Positions 8,326 through 15,855 of a stretch of DNA of 37,077 bases are shown here, piece by piece (the first letter of the stretch is position 1; each line of letters starts with the position of its first letter). The notes under the pieces are model-generated. The model was not told the DNA's origin. It did no database searches and saw only the letters and a list, made by a program, of their open reading frames with translations. The stretch is taken from the NCBI GenBank assembly GCA_964496975.1, contig CAZCBN010000019.1, forward strand, positions 1 to 37,077. The letters run 5' to 3'. Source of the stretch: CAZCBN01 sp964496975 (GTDB lineage: Bacteria; Planctomycetota; Phycisphaerae; Phycisphaerales; UBA1924). The position numbers were made by a program, and so were the translations under genes.

Positions 8326-8342
8326 GCCTTGCAGGCTGGGCC
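8320..8342. terminator. Perfect 9-bp hairpin just beyond the lipoprotein gene's 3' end
   Basis: GGCCCAGCC (8320-8328) pairs with GGCTGGGCC (8334-8342) around TTGCA. It lies 8 bp from the stop codon of the minus-strand lipoprotein gene and could serve both convergent genes. It resembles a dispersed palindromic repeat. Confidence 0.5.
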
Positions 8343-8350
8343 GAGCGGCG

Positions 8351-9319
8351 TCAGCTCCCCGCCGGGCCCGGCGTGTGGGCCTTCAGCGGGGTGTTGGGGT
8401 CCGGGAACCGGCCCCGCTCGCGCGCCTCGATCACGTCGGCAAACTCACGCTCCAGCGTCGTCGCGCCGCCGTCGAACAGCGAGTACAGCTCGGGGTTCTC
8501 GTGCACGAGGACGCGCACATCGCCCCGCTGCGTGCGCATGACGAGGGCGTCTTGCCCGTTGTTGTACGTCGCCTCGTAGCGGCCCAGGCCCGCCTGCACG
8601 CGGCCGGTCTCACCGTACTTGGTCGAGAAGGCGGCGACGCCCTCGTCGGTCCGAAGGTCGGCCGCGAAGCGGCTCGTTGGCGGGACGACCGCCGCGACGC
8701 GGCCCCGCGTGGTGAGCAGCGCGACCGGGCCCTCGACGGGCTTGTTGGTCCGCACCTCGATGCGGCCGCCCGGGCCGAAGCCGCGGCCGTTGTCGATCGT
8801 GATCGCCCCGGCCACGCCGACGGCGACCACGGGGCCGCCGTCCGATTCGATCTCGAGCCCGTCGCACGTGGGCGTTTCGATGACCAGGTCCACCGCGGTG
8901 TCGGCGGGAGCGCCCTCGCGCGGGGCGGCGGTGATGGTGAGCACGGCGAAACCCGACTCATCGCGGGTGATCGCGGCGCGCACATCGGCGGGCGGTGTGG
9001 CGCGGTTCCAGACCGGTCCGGCCTTGTCGGCCGTCCAGCGATAGGTCGCCGCAACGATCGGCGCCGGGTGGCGGCCCGGGTGGACCTCAACGGTCACCGA
9101 GCCGAACGCGTTGTCCACATCGACGGCAAGGGGCCCGCCCGTCCAGGGGACGGCGGCGCCGTCGGCCGCCGGAGCGGGGAGTCCGTCGATGGCGATGTCC
9201 TGTTGGACGGCTGTCTGGTGGAACGCCTGTTCGACCGACTGCCGCTGGCAGCCGGCAAAGACGGCGGCGAAGAGGGCGAGCGCGAAGGTGGGGAAGAGAG
9301 AGGGCTTTGCGTGTGTCAT
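8351..9319 (-). CDS. Lipoprotein with a DUF4097-like putative adhesin region
   Basis: The 322-residue product begins MTHAKPSLFPTFALALFAAV and has a lipobox-like FAGC with Cys24, so it should be a lipid-anchored envelope protein. The body is beta-rich with repeating short strands: AITIDNGRGFGPGG, RIEVRTNKPVEGPV, LLTTRGRVAAVVPP and GDVRVLVHENPE. This is the style of DUF4097-type putative adhesin beta-solenoids. The function of such proteins is generally unknown. The ATG at 9319 is chosen because the signal peptide starts there; the longer open frame up to 9646 encodes unconvincing low-complexity sequence. The gene stands alone, convergent with uppS and divergent from rny. Confidence 0.8.
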   Translation of the reverse strand: MTHAKPSLFPTFALALFAAVFAGCQRQSVEQAFHQTAVQQDIAIDGLPAPAADGAAVPWTGGPLAVDVDNAFGSVTVEVHPGRHPAPIVAATYRWTADKAGPVWNRATPPADVRAAITRDESGFAVLTITAAPREGAPADTAVDLVIETPTCDGLEIESDGGPVVAVGVAGAITIDNGRGFGPGGRIEVRTNKPVEGPVALLTTRGRVAAVVPPTSRFAADLRTDEGVAAFSTKYGETGRVQAGLGRYEATYNNGQDALVMRTQRGDVRVLVHENPELYSLFDGGATTLEREFADVIEARERGRFPDPNTPLKAHTPGPAGS

Positions 9320-9775
9320 ACCAGATTCCACCCCATGACTTCTGTCCCGCGACCCGGTGGGGCTGTTGATCGCGGCGCGGCTCGGCCGGCGCCCGCTCGC
9401 CACGATCGGGAGCGGCAAGCCTAACATCGGCACCGGGGGCGAGCGCCCCCGACGGGAAGTTCTGGCTTGCGTCTCGGTCGGCTGACCGGGGGCGCGGCTC
9501 GTGCCATGCAACTCGCTGTGCGCCACACGTTGGCCCACGGTTGACCACACACGTTCGGTGGAGTCCTCGCCTGTTGTGGGGGATGTTCCGCGAGAACCCT
9601 GGGCGGCCTTTGCCGGCGGCCCACTGATATCGGGTGCTGTGGCCAACCCGCGGCCTGCGACGCCTTGTGTGCCGGCGTGGTTGTTTGGATTGCGTGAAGC
9701 CGCCGGTCCCCCCGGGTGCCGTCACCGGGCCGCGTGATGTTCCAGGGCCGCGAGGCCCTGGTCGAGGGGGCCGCA
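9320..9775. other. 456-bp divergent intergenic region between the lipoprotein gene and rny
   Basis: No gene is supported here on either strand. A 7-bp stem (9434-9440 with 9445-9451, loop GAGC) lies upstream of the lipoprotein gene. An 8-bp stem with a tetraloop lies just before rny and is listed separately. The octamer CACACGTT occurs twice near 9534-9556. The region should hold promoters for both genes, but no clear -35/-10 pair is seen. Confidence 0.6.
9742..9761 (+). promoter_or_regulatory. 5'-UTR hairpin with GCGA tetraloop directly before rny
   Basis: CCAGGGCC (9742-9749) and GGCCCTGG (9754-9761) form a perfect 8-bp stem closed by GCGA, a GNRA-type loop. It ends 2 nt before the GAGGGGG ribosome binding site (9764-9770) of rny. 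Position and stability suggest control of RNase Y synthesis. Autoregulation is an inference by analogy with rne in Escherichia coli. Confidence 0.45.
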
Positions 9776-11386
9776 ATGGACGCGATGCTTGCCGCAGCGG
9801 TTGGGGGCGGGGGGAGTGGGTCGTCGCCGATGGGGACGATCGTGGTGTCGTTGCTGTGTCTGGCGTTCGGGGTGTTCTGCGGGCTGCTGCTCGGGCGGTT
9901 GCTGACGGGCAAGACGCTGGCGGGCGCGCGGCTTGAGGCGGAGCAGATCCGTGAGCGGGCGCGGGCGGAGGCGTCGACGGAGGTTGAGCGCACGCGGCTG
10001 GAGGCGGAGAAGCAGGCGATTGCGCGGAAGGAAAAGGCGGACCAGGAGGCCGAGGCCGTGCGCGCGGAGCTGCGCGAGACGGAGCGGCGGCTGAGCAAAC
10101 GCGAGGATTTGTTCGACCGGAAAGAGGAGATGCTGTCGCTGAAGGAGCGGGGGCTGAGCGAGCAGACGCGGGAGGTTGAGCGTCGGTCGGCGGAGGTTGA
10201 CCGGCGGGAGGCCGAGGTGAAGGCCCTGCGCGAGCAGCAGGAGGCGAAGCTGCAAGAGGTGGCGGGGCTGACGCGGGACCAGGCGCGGGAAGAGTTGCTG
10301 TCGCGGGTGGAGGAGAAGAGCCGGCTCGAGGTGGCGCGGGTGGTGCGGCGGATCAACGAGGAGGCGGAGGAGCGGGCGAAGGAGAAGGCCCGCGAGATCA
10401 CGCTGATGGCGATCCAGCGGTATGCGACGGAGCACACGTCGGACGGGACGGTGCGGACCGTGGCGATCCCCAGCGACGACATGAAGGGCCGGATCATCGG
10501 GCGCGAGGGGCGGAACATCCGTGCGTTCGAGAAGGCGGCGGGCGTGGACGTGATCGTCGACGACACGCCGGGCGTGATCGTGGTGTCGTGCTTCGACAAG
10601 GTGCGGCAGGCGGTGGCGGTGGAGTCGCTGGAGAAGCTGATCGCCGACGGGCGGATGCACCCGACGCGGATCGAGGAGATCATCGCGAAGACGCGCGAGG
10701 ACATCGAGAAGCGGGTGGTGCAGTACGGCAAGGACGCGGCGCTCGAGGTGAACCTGGGGCGGATGAGCCCCAAGGTGATCGAGGCGATGGGCAAGCTGCA
10801 CTACCGGACGAGCTACGGGCAGAACGTGCTGCGGCACTCGGTGGAGGTGGCGTACCTGAGCCAGGTGATCGCGGACCAGCTGGGCCTGGATGGGACGCTG
10901 GCGCGGCGGTGCGGGTTTTTGCACGACATCGGCAAGGCGATGGACCACGAGATGGAGGGGGGCCACCCCAAGATCGGGATGGACTTCGCCAAGGCGAACG
11001 GCGAGCGGGACGAGGCGGTGCTGAACGCCATCGGCGGGCACCACGCCGACATCCCGGCGACGACGTTTTACACCCCGATCGTGATGGCGGCCGACGCGGT
11101 GAGCAGCGCGAGGCCCGGGGCCCGCCGGGAGAGCATGGAGCGGTATGTCCAGCGGCTGAACCACCTGCAGGACATCGCGATGGGCTTTGGCGGCGTGACG
11201 GAGGCGTACGCGATCCAGGCGGGCCGCGAGGTGCGGGTGATGGTGGACGCGGAGCGGGTGGGGGACGACGAGGCGTACCTGATCGCGCACGAGATCGCGA
11301 AGCGGGTGAGCGACGAGATGACCTTCCCGGGCGAGATCCGGGTGACGGTGCTGCGGGAGACGCGGGCGGTGGAGGTGGCGCGGTGA
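9776..11386 (+). CDS. rny: Ribonuclease Y
   Basis: This membrane-anchored endoribonuclease starts bulk mRNA decay. The 536-residue product has the canonical order. A transmembrane helix (about residues 20-42) is followed by a long charged coiled coil (about 50-200). The KH domain has GRIIGREGRN near residue 238, and the HD domain has FLHDIGKAMDHE with the His-Asp pair at about 383-384. The C-terminal region is conserved. The start is ATG 9776 because GAGGGGG lies 5 nt upstream. The frame is open to GTG 9716 and ATG 9737, but those starts would translate the hairpin just upstream. It is the first of several rightward genes, with cdsA next after 41 bp. Confidence 0.96.
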   Translation: MDAMLAAAVGGGGSGSSPMGTIVVSLLCLAFGVFCGLLLGRLLTGKTLAGARLEAEQIRERARAEASTEVERTRLEAEKQAIARKEKADQEAEAVRAELRETERRLSKREDLFDRKEEMLSLKERGLSEQTREVERRSAEVDRREAEVKALREQQEAKLQEVAGLTRDQAREELLSRVEEKSRLEVARVVRRINEEAEERAKEKAREITLMAIQRYATEHTSDGTVRTVAIPSDDMKGRIIGREGRNIRAFEKAAGVDVIVDDTPGVIVVSCFDKVRQAVAVESLEKLIADGRMHPTRIEEIIAKTREDIEKRVVQYGKDAALEVNLGRMSPKVIEAMGKLHYRTSYGQNVLRHSVEVAYLSQVIADQLGLDGTLARRCGFLHDIGKAMDHEMEGGHPKIGMDFAKANGERDEAVLNAIGGHHADIPATTFYTPIVMAADAVSSARPGARRESMERYVQRLNHLQDIAMGFGGVTEAYAIQAGREVRVMVDAERVGDDEAYLIAHEIAKRVSDEMTFPGEIRVTVLRETRAVEVAR

Positions 11387-11415
11387 CGGGGGCGGCTTTG
11401 GCGCGTCGGTGTTCC

Positions 11416-11421
11416 TAACCT
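11416..11421 (+). promoter_or_regulatory. -10 hexamer TAACCT for a probably leaderless cdsA mRNA
   Basis: TAACCT ends 6 nt before the GTG start of cdsA and there is no Shine-Dalgarno sequence. The spacing is identical to that at the M16 peptidase, polA and nucleotidyltransferase genes. Confidence 0.5.
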
Positions 11422-11427
11422 CTGGCC

Positions 11428-12327
11428 GTGCTGCGATACCGACTTTTGCTGGGGCCTGTGCTGATCGCGTTGCTCCTGGCCGGGTGCTGGCTGGATGACT
11501 GGCTCGCCGGGCGGCGGCTTTCGGCCGGCGGGGTCGTGCTGCCGCCGGGGGTGGTGGTGCTGCCCGTGGTGTGCGCGGTGGCGGGGATGGCGGGGCGGGA
11601 ACTCGCGCGGCTGCTGCGGGGCGCGGGGACGGAGGCCTCGACGTTTTTGACGGCGGGGCTCGCGGTGATCGGCGTGCTGCTGGTGGGGCTGGCGCCGCCG
11701 GCGCGGGACCCGTTTACCGGCGGGGTGCTCATCAGCACGGCGGTGGGGCTGGCGGTGGCGGGGTCGCTCACGTACTACGGGCGGGCGCGGCGGGTGAAGG
11801 GGCTCATCGGGTCGATGGGCGGGGCGTTGCTGTCGCTGGGGCTGGTGGGGCTGCTGCTGGGCTTTTTGCCGGCGCTCAACCGGGAGCACTCGGCGTGGGT
11901 GCTGCTGTGGGTGCTGGTGGTGACGAAGTCGTCGGACATCGGGGCGTACGCGGCGGGGCACGCGGTGGGGCGGCACAAGCTGATCGCGTGGCTCAGCCCG
12001 GGAAAGACGTGGGAGGGGGCGGTCGGGGGCGCGGTGCTGGCGGCGGTGGTGGGGGGCGTTTTGGCGATGCTGGTGCCGATGTCGGTGCGGGAGGGCGTGC
12101 CGCGGTGGGCGTTCGGCGCGGTGGTGGGGGCGTGCCTCGCGGTGATCGGGCAGGGGAGCGACCTGATCGTGAGCGCGTTGAAGCGGGACGCGGGGCTGAA
12201 GGACGCGGGGCGGAGCCTGCCGGGGTTCGGGGGCGTGCTGGACGTGGTGGACTCGCTGCTGCTGGCGGCGCCGGCGGCGTTCTGGGCGCTTCGGTGGGCC
12301 GCGGGGGGCGGGGCGTCCGGGGCCTGA
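11428..12327 (+). CDS. cdsA: Phosphatidate cytidylyltransferase
   Basis: CdsA converts phosphatidic acid and CTP to CDP-diacylglycerol, the branch point for phospholipid synthesis, in the inner membrane. The 299-residue product has about eight hydrophobic helices and the C-terminal family signature SALKRDAGLKDAGRSLPG followed by FGGVLDVVDS (about residues 247-275). TKSSDIGAYAAG and SPGKTWEG, also family motifs, come earlier. Two signature positions differ from the PROSITE-type pattern: the usual His in PGHGG is Phe and the Arg of LDR is Val. The metal-binding aspartates and the KR..KD core are retained, so activity is likely. The start is GTG 11428, behind a -10-like hexamer with no ribosome binding site. 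Confidence 0.92.
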   Translation: MLRYRLLLGPVLIALLLAGCWLDDWLAGRRLSAGGVVLPPGVVVLPVVCAVAGMAGRELARLLRGAGTEASTFLTAGLAVIGVLLVGLAPPARDPFTGGVLISTAVGLAVAGSLTYYGRARRVKGLIGSMGGALLSLGLVGLLLGFLPALNREHSAWVLLWVLVVTKSSDIGAYAAGHAVGRHKLIAWLSPGKTWEGAVGGAVLAAVVGGVLAMLVPMSVREGVPRWAFGAVVGACLAVIGQGSDLIVSALKRDAGLKDAGRSLPGFGGVLDVVDSLLLAAPAAFWALRWAAGGGASGA

Positions 12328-12363
12328 GGCGCGTGGACGCATCGCTCGGCGTGCCCGCTTGAC

Positions 12364-12369
12364 TACACT
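12364..12369 (+). promoter_or_regulatory. -10 box TACACT upstream of the coiled-coil zinc-ribbon gene
   Basis: TACACT would place the transcript start near 12376-12378. That gives a leader of about 25 nt that includes the GGAGG before ATG 12402, or a leaderless start at GTG 12378. The same hexamer precedes the tRNA and the riboswitch. Confidence 0.4.
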
Positions 12370-12401
12370 GCCGCGGGGTGAGTCGTGGGCTGGAGGCGCG
12401 G

Positions 12402-13154
12402 ATGACGACGACGGAAAAGCTGCTCCGTGTTCACCGGGTTGACAAGATGCTCCGCAGCCTGACCGGGCGGCTGGCGGGGGCCGAGCGATTCCTGGCCGAG
12501 CAGGTGCGGGCGCTGGGCGACCTTGAGGCGAAGGACCGGGCGCTCGACCAGCAGCTTCGGCAGCTGCAGGCGCCGGCGGCGGACGCGGAGGGCGAGGCGG
12601 CCCGGGTGGGGGCGCGGATCGAGGCCCTGCGGGAGCAGATGAACACCGCGACGTCGAACAAGGAATACAAGGCCTTCCTCACCGAGCTCGCGACCTACAA
12701 GGACCAGAAGGGTGCCCAGGAGACGCGGGCGCTGGAGCTGATGGAGCAGGCGGAGAAGGTGAAGGCCCAGCGCGGCGAGGTCGCCGCGGGCGTGGCGGAG
12801 CGGCGGGCCCTGCGCGACCGGGCGGCGGCGGAGCGTGCGGAGCGCGAGGCGGAGATCGCCGGGCGGCTCAGCGAGCTTCAGGCCGAGCGGGCGACGCTGG
12901 CGCAGCAGGTGCCGGCGGAAGCGATGCGGACGTACGCCGAGCTGGTGGCGCGGCTGGACGAGGAGGCGATGGCGCCGATCGAGATCCAGGACCGCAAGCG
13001 GCACGAGTTCACGTGCGGGTCGTGCATGATGAGCCTGCCGGTGGAGAGCATGAGCGCGCTGCTGAGCCACGGGAGCATCACGCGGTGCGTGAGCTGCGGG
13101 TGCATTCTGTACCTGGAGGAGACGAGCCGGGAGGCGATGTCGGCGAAGAAGTGA
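12402..13154 (+). CDS. Coiled-coil protein with C-terminal C4 zinc ribbon (CT398/HP0958-like)
   Basis: The 250-residue product is a long helical hairpin (residues about 5-195, rich in Glu, Arg, Ala and Leu) followed by a zinc ribbon with C205-xx-C208 and C229-xx-C232. The motif TSNKEYKAFLTEL at the turn is typical of the family. Relatives are Chlamydia CT398 and Helicobacter HP0958 (FlgZ), which bind the sigma-54 factor RpoN and, in Helicobacter, flagellin mRNA. In other phyla the role is unknown. ATG 12402 is preferred because GGAGG lies 6 nt upstream; GTG 12378 in frame is the alternative. It lies 74 bp after cdsA. Confidence 0.85.
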   Translation: MTTTEKLLRVHRVDKMLRSLTGRLAGAERFLAEQVRALGDLEAKDRALDQQLRQLQAPAADAEGEAARVGARIEALREQMNTATSNKEYKAFLTELATYKDQKGAQETRALELMEQAEKVKAQRGEVAAGVAERRALRDRAAAERAEREAEIAGRLSELQAERATLAQQVPAEAMRTYAELVARLDEEAMAPIEIQDRKRHEFTCGSCMMSLPVESMSALLSHGSITRCVSCGCILYLEETSREAMSAKK

Positions 13155-13328
13155 GTGGGGGGTCGACAGGGATCGAGGCAGACAGGCATTTAGGCAGACG
13201 GGCATCGAGGCCGTTTGGTAGCGGGCGGGTTGGCCGCGATGGGGCGGGGTGAGGTGGCGTCGGGCGGATGAGGCATCGGGTGGCCGCGGGCTTTGGGAGG
13301 TCGGGAGCGGCAACGCGAGGGCCCGAGG
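13155..13328 (+). other. 174-bp gap with a short direct repeat
   Basis: AGGCAGAC followed by (A/G)GGCAT occurs twice near 13175-13205. The region otherwise shows only G-rich sequence. A ribosome binding site (GAGGG, 13317-13321) for the next gene is at its end. Confidence 0.45.
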
Positions 13329-14948
13329 GTGGTGAAGGGGCTTTGGGGACGCGTGTGGGCTCGGTGGCGGGTGTACCTGCTGCCGGTGGTGGTGGTCTTG
13401 TGCCTCACGGTGCCGCATCTGGACCAGGGTGATGTGCGGCGCGACACGGCGCGGTACGCGGCGGTGGGGCTCTCGGCGTGGCAGCGCGGGGACCTCGCGG
13501 ACCTGCGGATGCACCCCGATCAGCCGTATTGGAAGAAGCCGCCGCTGGCGATGGTGATCCACGGGGTCGTGCTGTGGGCGGCGGGGATTGGCGAGGCGGC
13601 GGACTTCACCGGCGACGGGCGGCGGGCGCTCGTGCTGTCGCGGTTGCCGAGCGTCGCGGCGGCGTGCGGGTGCGTGGCGGCATTGGTGTGGCTGGTGCGC
13701 GGGATGCACACGCGTGCGGTGGCGCTGACGGCGGGGCTCGTGCTTGCGCTGACGGTTGAGTTTTTTCGGCGCACGCGCGAGGTGAGCCTGGACCTGTGGC
13801 AGGTGATGTTCATGCTGCTCGCGGCGGGGTGCGCCGTGCGCGGCGTGCGGCGGGCGCTGGCGGCCGGTGAGGTGGACGAGCGGGGGGTAGTTCGAAGCTT
13901 CCGGGGTCTTCCGTGGTGGGCGGCGGCCGGAGTGGCCACCGGGCTTTCGCTGCTGGTGAAGCCGCTGGTGGGCGTGGGCGGGCTGGTGGTCGTGGGGGCG
14001 TGGGGGCTTGTGGCGGCGGTGTGGAGCGGCGGCCGACACGGCCGGGTCGGGCGTTCCGTGGGGCGCGTGGTGGCGGGGTGCGGGGCGGCGCTGGGGATGG
14101 CGTTGGCGGTCGCGGGGCCCTGGCATCTCTGGATGTGGGCGCGGCACGGGGGGGCCTTTGTTGCCGAATACTTCGGCGGCGAGGTCGCGGCGCGAGCGGC
14201 GGGGCGGATCGGCGGGGAGCCTTGGTGGTACTACGGGGCGGAGCTGACGCGGGCGTATTGGCCCTGGCTTGCGGTCGTTGGGGTCGGGGCGGTGTGGGCG
14301 GTGCGGGGGCGGCTGGGCGGGCGACGCACGCGCGTCGCGGGACCAACGGCGGGGATCGGAACGGGCATCGGCGGCGGGGCGCTCGCGTGGGGATGGCTTT
14401 CGGCGTGGCTTGCGGCGCTGTCCGCGTTTGGGGGGAAGGCGCCGCAGTACGCGGTGGTGCTCTACCCGGCCGGGGCGTGGGTGTGCGGGCTGGTGCTCTC
14501 GGCGACGCCGGCGTTCGCGGGTGGGCGGCGGATCGCCCGGCGGGCGCTCGTGCCGGCGGTGGCGGTGCTGGCGGTGGGCAGCGCGGTGTTCGCGGCGTTG
14601 CCGGTGCGGGTGCAGCGCGGGCCGGAGGCGGGGTGGGCGGAGCTGTTCGCGGCGCTGGGGGAGCGGTCGGGGCGGGGTGAGGGGATCGAGGTGGTGGCGG
14701 TCGGGGTGGACAGCAACGAGCTGGGGCGGTTCGTGCTGCGGGGCCTGCCGTGGCCGCGGGNNNNNNNNNNGGCGGTGAGCGAGGCCGAGGCGGCGTCGAG
14801 CCCCGCGGGGACGCTGGTGCTGCGGATGGCGGAGGCACGGTCCGCCGGCGAGGGCGAGGCGGTGGTGTCGCACGTCGGCCGGGTGCGGCTGTCGATTCGG
14901 ACGCCGATCGAGGGCACGCCGGGCCAGGCGGCGGGCGCTGGCGAGTGA
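13329..14948 (+). CDS. ArnT/PMT-like membrane glycosyltransferase
   Basis: The product (about 539 residues including the masked gap) has many hydrophobic helices and the periplasmic first-loop signature of the GT-C/PMT superfamily. In RRDTARYAAVGLSAWQRGDL the DxARY element carries the catalytic acidic residue, and YWKKPPL matches the EKPPL of ArnT. Such enzymes move a sugar from a polyprenyl-phosphate carrier to lipid A, protein or another envelope acceptor. The real donor and acceptor cannot be told. The start chosen is GTG 13329, 7 nt after GAGGG. Upstream TTG 13293 and a following GTG (13332) are alternatives. A 10-N gap at 14761-14770 leaves the frame open. The last 60 residues form a soluble tail. 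Confidence 0.85.
   Translation: MVKGLWGRVWARWRVYLLPVVVVLCLTVPHLDQGDVRRDTARYAAVGLSAWQRGDLADLRMHPDQPYWKKPPLAMVIHGVVLWAAGIGEAADFTGDGRRALVLSRLPSVAAACGCVAALVWLVRGMHTRAVALTAGLVLALTVEFFRRTREVSLDLWQVMFMLLAAGCAVRGVRRALAAGEVDERGVVRSFRGLPWWAAAGVATGLSLLVKPLVGVGGLVVVGAWGLVAAVWSGGRHGRVGRSVGRVVAGCGAALGMALAVAGPWHLWMWARHGGAFVAEYFGGEVAARAAGRIGGEPWWYYGAELTRAYWPWLAVVGVGAVWAVRGRLGGRRTRVAGPTAGIGTGIGGGALAWGWLSAWLAALSAFGGKAPQYAVVLYPAGAWVCGLVLSATPAFAGGRRIARRALVPAVAVLAVGSAVFAALPVRVQRGPEAGWAELFAALGERSGRGEGIEVVAVGVDSNELGRFVLRGLPWPRXXXXAVSEAEAASSPAGTLVLRMAEARSAGEGEAVVSHVGRVRLSIRTPIEGTPGQAAGAGE
14761..14770. other. Assembly gap (10 N) inside the glycosyltransferase gene
   Basis: The frame is open across the Ns as written. 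The flanks share only GG; merging those two bases would also keep the frame (Pro-Arg-Ala-Val). The true gap size is unknown. Confidence 0.6.
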
Positions 14949-14975
14949 TCGTCGGCGGGGCGATTCCGAACAAAA

Positions 14976-15001
14976 AGCATGTGTCACGCTGACAAAATGC
15001 T
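14976..15001 (+). promoter_or_regulatory. Palindrome overlapping the -35 element upstream of the efflux regulator
   Basis: Nested inverted repeats AGCAT...ATGCT (14976-14980 with 14997-15001) and TGTCA-CGC-TGACA (14982-14994) form a nearly symmetric site. Its right inner arm is the -35 hexamer of the promoter that follows. This is a candidate binding site for a dimeric regulator, and its sequence differs from the two operators downstream. Confidence 0.45.
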
Positions 15002-15017
15002 ATCAATCGGCTACGAT
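14989..15017 (+). promoter_or_regulatory. Sigma-70-like promoter P1 of the TetR-RND operon
   Basis: CTGACA (14989-14994) and TACGAT (15012-15017) are separated by 17 bp, in an AT-richer patch unlike its surroundings. The predicted transcript start is near 15024, ahead of both operators. Confidence 0.55.
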
Positions 15018-15040
15018 TCGGCCAGAGCGCCGAGGCGGGC

Positions 15041-15068
15041 TTGCTCCCGACCGTCTGGACGGTAGACT
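15041..15068 (+). promoter_or_regulatory. Second promoter P2 with the operator between its elements
   Basis: TTGCTC (15041-15046), a 16-bp spacer and TAGACT (15063-15068) lie 5 nt before ATG 15074. That would give a leaderless mRNA. The palindrome ACCGTC-TG-GACGGT fills the spacer, the classic position for repression by a TetR protein. Confidence 0.45.
15050..15063 (+). promoter_or_regulatory. TetR-type operator, copy 1
   Basis: ACCGTC-TG-GACGGT is a perfect inverted repeat, preceded by CTCCCG. A close copy occurs 58 bp downstream. Together they are the likely sites through which the adjacent TetR regulator controls its own operon. Confidence 0.6.
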
Positions 15069-15073
15069 TCAAC

Positions 15074-15796
15074 ATGCTGCAGTCCCGACACGCCGCCCAT
15101 GTTCCCGACCGGCCGGACGGTCGAACCGAGGCCGCGTCCGCGGTCGGTTCGACGATCGCCGCGGCGTCGGGAACCCCGGGAGCCGTGGGGGCTGAGCCTC
15201 GCGCGGCGGATGCGCGGCCGATGCGCGACCGCTTGCTCGACGCGGCGGAGGACGTCCTCAGCACGGGCGGGGCAACGACGCTGACGCTGGAGGCGGTCGC
15301 CACGGCGGCGGGCGTGAGCAAGGGCGGGCTGCTGCACCACTTTGGGACCAAGGACCTGCTTGTCATCGCGATGGCGCAGCGTGCGGCGGCGGAGTGGCAC
15401 GCCGAGGTGTGTGCCGCGATTGAGCGCGTGCCGCCGGGGCCGGGGCGCGTGTCGCGGGCGCTGCTGCAGACGTGCGCGGCGTCGAGCGAGGCGTGGAACG
15501 AGCGGATCCGGCGGCGGTCGGCGGCGCTGTTCGCGGTGCTGCTGCACCGTCCCGAGCTGATCGCGGAGTTGAAGTCGCCCTGCGAAGAGGTCCGGTCGTG
15601 GCTCGCGAGCGACGGGCTCGCGGAGGGCGTGGCGGACGCGGTGATGGCGGCGATCGACGGTCTCTGGATGTATTGGGTAACGGGCTTGGTGTCGCTGGAC
15701 GAGGCGCTGCTGCGGCGCGTGCGGCTCGGGCTTGAGCGGTTGATCGCGGCGGGCGGGGGTGGGGGCGGCGTGGAGGCTTCGGGCGGGCTCGGGTGA
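15074..15796 (+). CDS. TetR/AcrR family repressor of the RND efflux operon
   Basis: The product has an N-terminal helix-turn-helix: RDRLLDAAEDVLSTGG, then TLEAVATAAGVSKGGLLHHF with recognition-helix residues of the TetR type. An alpha-helical ligand domain follows. ATG 15074 gives 240 residues with a disordered Ala-rich leader, and it has a TAGACT -10 box 5 nt upstream. ATG 15221 gives 191 residues, the more typical family length, but has no ribosome binding site. The TGA stop overlaps a GTG of the next frame, and the adaptor gene begins 60 bp later. Its place directly before an RND adaptor and pump, with twin palindromes in front, supports a repressor role with an efflux substrate as inducer. 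Confidence 0.88.
   Translation: MLQSRHAAHVPDRPDGRTEAASAVGSTIAAASGTPGAVGAEPRAADARPMRDRLLDAAEDVLSTGGATTLTLEAVATAAGVSKGGLLHHFGTKDLLVIAMAQRAAAEWHAEVCAAIERVPPGPGRVSRALLQTCAASSEAWNERIRRRSAALFAVLLHRPELIAELKSPCEEVRSWLASDGLAEGVADAVMAAIDGLWMYWVTGLVSLDEALLRRVRLGLERLIAAGGGGGGVEASGGLG
15108..15121 (+). promoter_or_regulatory. TetR-type operator, copy 2
   Basis: ACCGGCCGGACGGT, preceded by TTCCCG, matches copy 1 at 12 of 14 positions, and the flanking CCCG and GA agree as well. It lies within the first codons if the regulator starts at 15074, or in the leader if it starts at 15221. Confidence 0.5.
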
Positions 15797-15855
15797 CCGC
15801 CGCTGTCGGGCTCGGCGGCGCGTGGCGTTTGGGCAGGCAACACGGGGGTGTGTGT

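Noticed and set aside
9320..9646. N-terminal extension of the lipoprotein gene
   Set aside because: It would bury the lipoprotein signal in the middle of the protein, and the sequence has no recognisable features.
9421..10794. Minus-strand Ser/Arg-rich frame opposite rny
   Set aside because: It is an antisense by-product of the coiled-coil codons of RNase Y.
12363..14987. 874-codon minus-strand open frame across the zinc-ribbon and glycosyltransferase genes
   Set aside because: It is an Arg/Pro/His-rich shadow interrupted by an assembly gap. Both plus-strand genes have family motifs and ribosome binding sites.
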